Source of the DNA: an uncultured bacterium
GTDB taxonomy: Bacteria > Patescibacteriota > Minisyncoccia > Phycocordibacterales > PALSA-1337
Length of the DNA: 8,572 bases
Assembly: GCA_903870235.1 (NCBI GenBank)
Contig: CAIQCA010000111.1
Span: 1 to 8,572 of the forward strand
Direction: 5' to 3'
The translations under genes were made by a program, and so were the position numbers. The notes under the pieces were generated by a model, which was not told where the DNA came from, did not search any database, and was given only the letters and a program-made list of their open reading frames with translations. Shown in pieces: positions 5,249 through 8,572 of the stretch (positions within the stretch are counted from its first letter, which is position 1; each line of letters starts with the position of its first letter).

Positions 5249-5640
5249 AAAATACAACTGTTGAGATCCCTGCAAAGTTCAAGACAATCGTCGAGTCAAT
5301 CGAAAAGATGTCTGTCCTTGATCTAAATGAGCTCGTTAAGCTATTAGAAAAGAAATTTGGTGTTTCAGCCGCAGCTGTCGCTGTTGCTGCTGCTGCTCCT
5401 GCTGCCGGTGCTGCCGCCGGTGAAGAGAAGACTGCTTTCGCAGTTCACTTGTCAGCCGTTGGTGAACAAAAGATCGCCGTCATCAAGGTTGTTAAGGAAG
5501 TCTTGGCCCTTGGTCTCAAGGAAGCTAAGGATCTCGTCGATAGCGCCCCTGCCCTTCTTAAAGATGGCATGAAGAAAGAAGAGGCCGATGCCTTCAAGAA
5601 GCAAATTGAAGCCGCTGGTGGTAAAGTGGAGTTGAAATAA
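5245..5640 (+). CDS. rplL: 50S ribosomal protein L7/L12 (bL12)
   Basis: 131 aa, slightly longer than the usual 120-125. It forms the flexible stalk that contacts EF-Tu, EF-G and IF2. Three parts are visible. The N-terminal dimerisation and L10-binding helices (about 11-40) include [20 protein letters not shown] long alanine/valine hinge (41-60) is somewhat expanded. The compact C-terminal domain (62-131) includes the factor-binding face [20 protein letters not shown] and the ending GGKVELK. ATG 5245 fixes the conserved N-terminus. It is co-transcribed with rplJ and ends 112 nt before a strong terminator. Codon use is like rplJ, as expected for a highly expressed gene. Confidence 0.97.
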   Translation: MENTTVEIPAKFKTIVESIEKMSVLDLNELVKLLEKKFGVSAAAVAVAAAAPAAGAAAGEEKTAFAVHLSAVGEQKIAVIKVVKEVLALGLKEAKDLVDSAPALLKDGMKKEEADAFKKQIEAAGGKVELK

Positions 5641-5752
5641 TACTTATTTAACTTCAATGGAAAAAAGATTGAACAATATGATAGGGTGTAGCAACAAAGC
5701 ATCAATATTGAGAGCTGGTTGTTAAACGTTACTATTTTCATCTTTAATTTTT

Positions 5753-5787
5753 AACAACGAGCTCTTGATAGAGCTCGTTGTTCTTTA
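5753..5787 (+). terminator. Terminator of the rplJ-rplL operon
   Basis: A 12-bp perfect stem, AACAACGAGCTC with GAGCTCGTTGTT, 6-nt loop, then CTTTATAT. The U-tract is short. The intervening 5641-5752 has no gene I can support. Confidence 0.75.
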
Positions 5788-5842
5788 TATAGGAAAACCA
5801 ACAAAAAGGCAGAAGAAAAACAAAAAATGCTGCCAAAAAGAA

Positions 5843-5848
5843 AAGGAG
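5843..5848 (+). promoter_or_regulatory. Shine-Dalgarno site of cysE
   Basis: AAGGAG lies 4 nt before the ATG at 5853. It is the clearest Shine-Dalgarno in the window, unlike the two ribosomal-protein genes just upstream. Confidence 0.65.
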
Positions 5849-5852
5849 AAAT

Positions 5853-6383
5853 ATGTTCAAAACCATAAAAGCCGATCTGGAAGCTATCCTTGAAAATGAT
5901 CCGGCCGCAAGAGGTAAATTGGAAGCCGTATTAGTGTATCCCGGCTTTCACGCTTTGGTCATTCATCAAATCAGCCACTGGATGTGGAAATACGATGGAC
6001 TGAAACTCGCCTCACGGATCCTGTCTCATCTTGCTCGGTTTCTAACCGGGATTGAGATCCACCCAGGTGCAGAGATTGGTAAAGGGGTCTTTATCGATCA
6101 TGGCATGGGAATCGTTATCGGCGAGACCGCGGTCGTGGAAGACGGCGTCGTCCTTTTCCACGGAGTAACTCTTGGTGGAACCGGTAAGCACAAAGGTAAG
6201 CGGCACCCGACAGTAAAAAAAGGTGCAATGATCGGAGCCAGGGCTATTATCTTGGGCCCAATCGTTATCGGTGAAAACACTAAGGTAGGAGCAAATGCGG
6301 TAGTGTTGAAGGACACACCGCCGAACTCTACCATCGTTGGTATACCACCAGCACAACGGGTAATCCTTCACCAACCCGTGTAA
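5853..6383 (+). CDS. cysE: Serine O-acetyltransferase
   Basis: 176 aa, the short Gram-positive/cyanobacterial-type enzyme. It makes O-acetylserine from serine and acetyl-CoA, the committed step of cysteine synthesis, in the cytosol. A short helical N-terminal part (1-60) precedes left-handed beta-helix hexapeptide repeats (about 65-165). Family signatures are [14 protein letters not shown] (63-76), [12 protein letters not shown] (81-92) and [18 protein letters not shown] (104-121). Asp82/His83 align with the catalytic Asp157-His158 of E. coli CysE, and His118 with His193. Glu68 replaces the E. coli Asp143, as in Bacillus subtilis CysE, so activity is expected. The long C-terminal tail is absent. 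Start supported by AAGGAG upstream. It has no CysK neighbour here, and its G+C-richer codons and Shine-Dalgarno contrast with the preceding operon, so recent transfer is possible. Confidence 0.94.
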   Translation: MFKTIKADLEAILENDPAARGKLEAVLVYPGFHALVIHQISHWMWKYDGLKLASRILSHLARFLTGIEIHPGAEIGKGVFIDHGMGIVIGETAVVEDGVVLFHGVTLGGTGKHKGKRHPTVKKGAMIGARAIILGPIVIGENTKVGANAVVLKDTPPNSTIVGIPPAQRVILHQPV

Positions 6384-6401
6384 GTAAGTTGTCGTAAAAG
6401 C

Positions 6402-6443
6402 AAAGACCTGCAGCAAAGCAACGCCGCAGGTCTTTTTTATTTT
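6402..6443 (+). terminator. Bidirectional terminator between cysE and the lipase gene
   Basis: AAAGACCTGC (6402-6411) pairs with GCAGGTCTTT (6426-6435), followed by TTTATTTT on the plus strand. On the minus strand the stem is followed by GCTTTTA, so the same hairpin can end the convergent lipase transcript. Confidence 0.85.
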
Positions 6444-6492
6444 CTAATAATTCACCTTTTTAGATATTCCAACATCATGGCGCCCCACTGTT

Positions 6493-8572
6493 TTAGTGCT
6501 CGAATTCCCTTATCATAGAATCAATCATGTCCACAAAATCGCGACGATCGTCATTTGTCAGACGTTTCAAATGTTGATGACCAAATTTACGACTCAGTTT
6601 TTCCGAGAAATCTCGTGACCAGCCTTTTTCCAATAACCCTTGGTCCCTACCCTTCTTGATCAGATCTTCTATGGTTTCAATCCTCTTGGCCAGTTTACGA
6701 TATTGATCATTTGCCCCTAGTAAAGTCCCTGTAAATTTTTTGAATAATTCTAAGCGGGTTATTTTGTTTAATAGAGTTGTGCTGGATATCAGGTTGCTAG
6801 CTACACCAACATTTAGACTAGTGATAGGTGAGGTGGATGAGCTAATGGAGGTAGAAGCTGGACTTGAACTAGCCACAAAATCGGTTGTACCATCGCCATC
6901 TATATCAAGACTTATCGTCATTACAGAAGCCGCAGATGATGACGACGTAGCCGAAGGAATAGATACTATAGTAGTAGTCGCAATGCTAAGTGGAGTCATG
7001 GGTATATCGGTAAATTCTGTTCGCGCTAGCAAGGTTTCACCGCGCGCGTGGTCAAGATCAAGTGTAAATGAGCCAAATCCGCCACCATGAACTACAACTG
7101 AATACGTCTGACCATTGTCTGGTACTGAGACGCTAGAATTATTGGATGTGTCACTATTAGAAAGCAGTGCATAGTGGCTGCCGGGAATATTTTCTTCATA
7201 GGCGATAACGACACCATCATTTACGCCGGTAGGTGACGCAACTGAACCAGTATGTCTACCGACACTATCTTGCACATGAAGTTCAGCCGATGCGTCAACA
7301 CTAGCCACCAAACGCGTGGGTTCTTTCGAATAGTCAGGCTCTCCCAAGGAAACACCCGACAAAGAAGATATTGGGTCGCCAATCAAAATTGATCTGATAA
7401 CCGCTTGTGTTGTGGATGATTCCAAGATATCGACATGACTAACTTTCTTTCCATCAATTAGTGCCATTTGAGCTAGATCCAAAGAAACTACCTGACTGGA
7501 ACTATTGGAAGAATTTGATCCATACGCAGCGCTGGGTGTAATGACCGTACCGTCACCCATGTTAGTCGGTACCTCAAAACGACTTAAACCCAAGGAGCAA
7601 TTAATCTTAAACCACAAAATACTAGTACAATTTTCTTTATTGAGATAAGTTAAATTTTTAGGAGTCGGGACATTCCAACCGGCTAGGAACCAGCGATGTA
7701 TACTTTCCGGCCAGGAGAAGTTGGCTATCACTGATTGGATATTATCCCCAGCAGACATAAGTGCGTTGTTCCCTTTTATGGGCCGACTTGTATCTGAAAC
7801 TGCTGGTGAAGTGCGTGCACCATAAATATCCTTTATAAAATTCACCATGTCTGCATAAGATTTTATAGTCTGTGCATACACGCCACCGTTTAACCCACCG
7901 ATAGTCGTAGAGGCAAAACTGATAACTGGGGCTGCGACTCGCGTAAAATATTCTCGCGACGGCAGCAGAGCATATGCGCTAGCCATATTTTGACCAAGCT
8001 GTCTGGCCACACTAGAATTCAATATCAAACCACCCGCAATTGCCTGATGGTCTCCGTGTAACAAAGAACTAATAGCAGTCGGTGTACCCAAATATGGAAC
8101 TGCTACCGAAATAACTCCATCGATAAGATTGGACTTACCCATATCGGCCAAAGCCTTCACGAGATACTTGGCCACCAACCCACCGTTACTGTGAGCAATT
8201 ATCGTGACCTTATGCGTACGCGACTTAGCAGCTAAATCTGTCACCGTTCTGATCAGAGACTCCGTAGTCGTAGCCTTTTTCTCACTACCCAACACAACTT
8301 CAGCAATCGGCTTGCGCCAGTCATAACCAAACGACTTCCACTCTCCTATTTTTTCACTAGTAACCAGTCCATCTAGAAATTTCATAAATGAACCATAGAC
8401 ACTAAATACGTTAAACACGGTACTAATAGGCTCACCAGAATAAATGGAAGCATCTGTGCTAGACCCACTGGAATTTAAAAACAATTTTTTGACATCATCG
8501 TTGCGATTTGGCACCCAAAGAGTATTGGTCGAAATACCTCCAAATAAGACCCGTTCATCTCGATACATCCAA
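6493..8572 (-). CDS. LCAT-like lipase/acyltransferase with C-terminal Ca-binding and helical parts (5' end beyond window)
   Basis: At least 692 aa; the frame is open to the right edge, with a Trp codon before the Met at 8568, and the family's N-terminal oxyanion strand is missing, so the start lies outside. Residues from Met 8568: the alpha/beta-hydrolase domain (1-395) has the LCAT-type FGYDWRKP (80-87), nucleophile elbow IIAHSNGG with Ser127, VPYLGTP (157-163), GDGTV with Asp339, and VSHVD with His378, making a plausible Ser-Asp-His triad. Cys314 and Cys324 could form a disulfide. Next come a beta-rich region (about 420-530), a type I Ca-binding loop DIDGDGTTD (555-563), a Ser/Thr-rich linker (about 566-595), and a charged helical tail (600-691). 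Ser/Thr/Asn-rich composition suggests export. Probable role: hydrolysis or transacylation of lipids. No counterpart partner is nearby; it converges on cysE. Confidence 0.8.
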   Translation of the reverse strand, partial: WMYRDERVLFGGISTNTLWVPNRNDDVKKLFLNSSGSSTDASIYSGEPISTVFNVFSVYGSFMKFLDGLVTSEKIGEWKSFGYDWRKPIAEVVLGSEKKATTTESLIRTVTDLAAKSRTHKVTIIAHSNGGLVAKYLVKALADMGKSNLIDGVISVAVPYLGTPTAISSLLHGDHQAIAGGLILNSSVARQLGQNMASAYALLPSREYFTRVAAPVISFASTTIGGLNGGVYAQTIKSYADMVNFIKDIYGARTSPAVSDTSRPIKGNNALMSAGDNIQSVIANFSWPESIHRWFLAGWNVPTPKNLTYLNKENCTSILWFKINCSLGLSRFEVPTNMGDGTVITPSAAYGSNSSNSSSQVVSLDLAQMALIDGKKVSHVDILESSTTQAVIRSILIGDPISSLSGVSLGEPDYSKEPTRLVASVDASAELHVQDSVGRHTGSVASPTGVNDGVVIAYEENIPGSHYALLSNSDTSNNSSVSVPDNGQTYSVVVHGGGFGSFTLDLDHARGETLLARTEFTDIPMTPLSIATTTIVSIPSATSSSSAASVMTISLDIDGDGTTDFVASSSPASTSISSSTSPITSLNVGVASNLISSTTLLNKITRLELFKKFTGTLLGANDQYRKLAKRIETIEDLIKKGRDQGLLEKGWSRDFSEKLSRKFGHQHLKRLTNDDRRDFVDMIDSMIREFEH

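Noticed and set aside
5641..5752. Small RNA or peptide between rplL and its terminator
   Set aside because: No promoter, start site or conserved structure was found; it is most simply the 3' untranslated region of the operon.
5826..5867. Thirteen-codon leader peptide ([13 protein letters not shown]) overlapping the cysE start
   Set aside because: It has only one Cys codon, no ribosome binding site of its own and no attenuator structure after it; probably chance.
6740..7090. Plus-strand 116-codon frame within the lipase gene
   Set aside because: It is the shadow of the Ser/Thr-rich region of the lipase, with no start signal or recognisable domain.

Overview
The window looks like a piece of a Candidate Phyla Radiation (Patescibacteria, perhaps Parcubacteria-like) genome. 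This is inferred, not proven. The reasons are a 23S rRNA gene carrying a large insertion, a 23S gene with no 16S immediately upstream, small A+T-rich intergenic regions with few Shine-Dalgarno sites, a free-standing rplJ-rplL pair, and small single-domain membrane and regulator proteins of a kind common in that group. The standard genetic code fits all the genes.

Layout. Positions 1-2048 hold the 5' half of a 23S rRNA gene on the minus strand, running off the left edge. It is interrupted at helix 45 (142-778) by an intervening sequence (IVS). The IVS is bounded by a 21-bp perfect inverted repeat, is full of hairpins, and contains a tRNA-like element whose anticodon arm is replaced by a structured insert. 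Upstream of 23S (2049-2391) are a strong sigma-70 promoter, a 100-nt leader and an intrinsic terminator, but no 16S gene or spacer tRNA. Next, all on the minus strand, come a GNAT acetyltransferase (2392-2916), a small MscS-like membrane protein (3000-3698) and a winged-helix/nucleotidyltransferase-like regulator (3747-4367). Divergent from these, on the plus strand, is the L10-L7/L12 stalk operon (rplJ 4689-5177, rplL 5245-5640), preceded by an L10-binding leader. It ends at a terminator and is followed by serine O-acetyltransferase cysE (5853-6383). A convergent minus-strand gene (6493 to the right edge) encodes a large LCAT-like lipase lacking its N-terminus here.

The left part and the rplJL operon both serve the ribosome: 23S rRNA and the L10-L7/L12 stalk, the latter probably autoregulated by L10 binding its own leader. 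The regulator gene directly precedes the channel-like gene, and a perfect 13-bp palindrome lies just downstream of the channel gene's predicted start of transcription, so local control is plausible. cysE stands out for its clear Shine-Dalgarno site and G+C-richer codons and may be acquired. The most unusual object is the tRNA-like element inside the 23S IVS.
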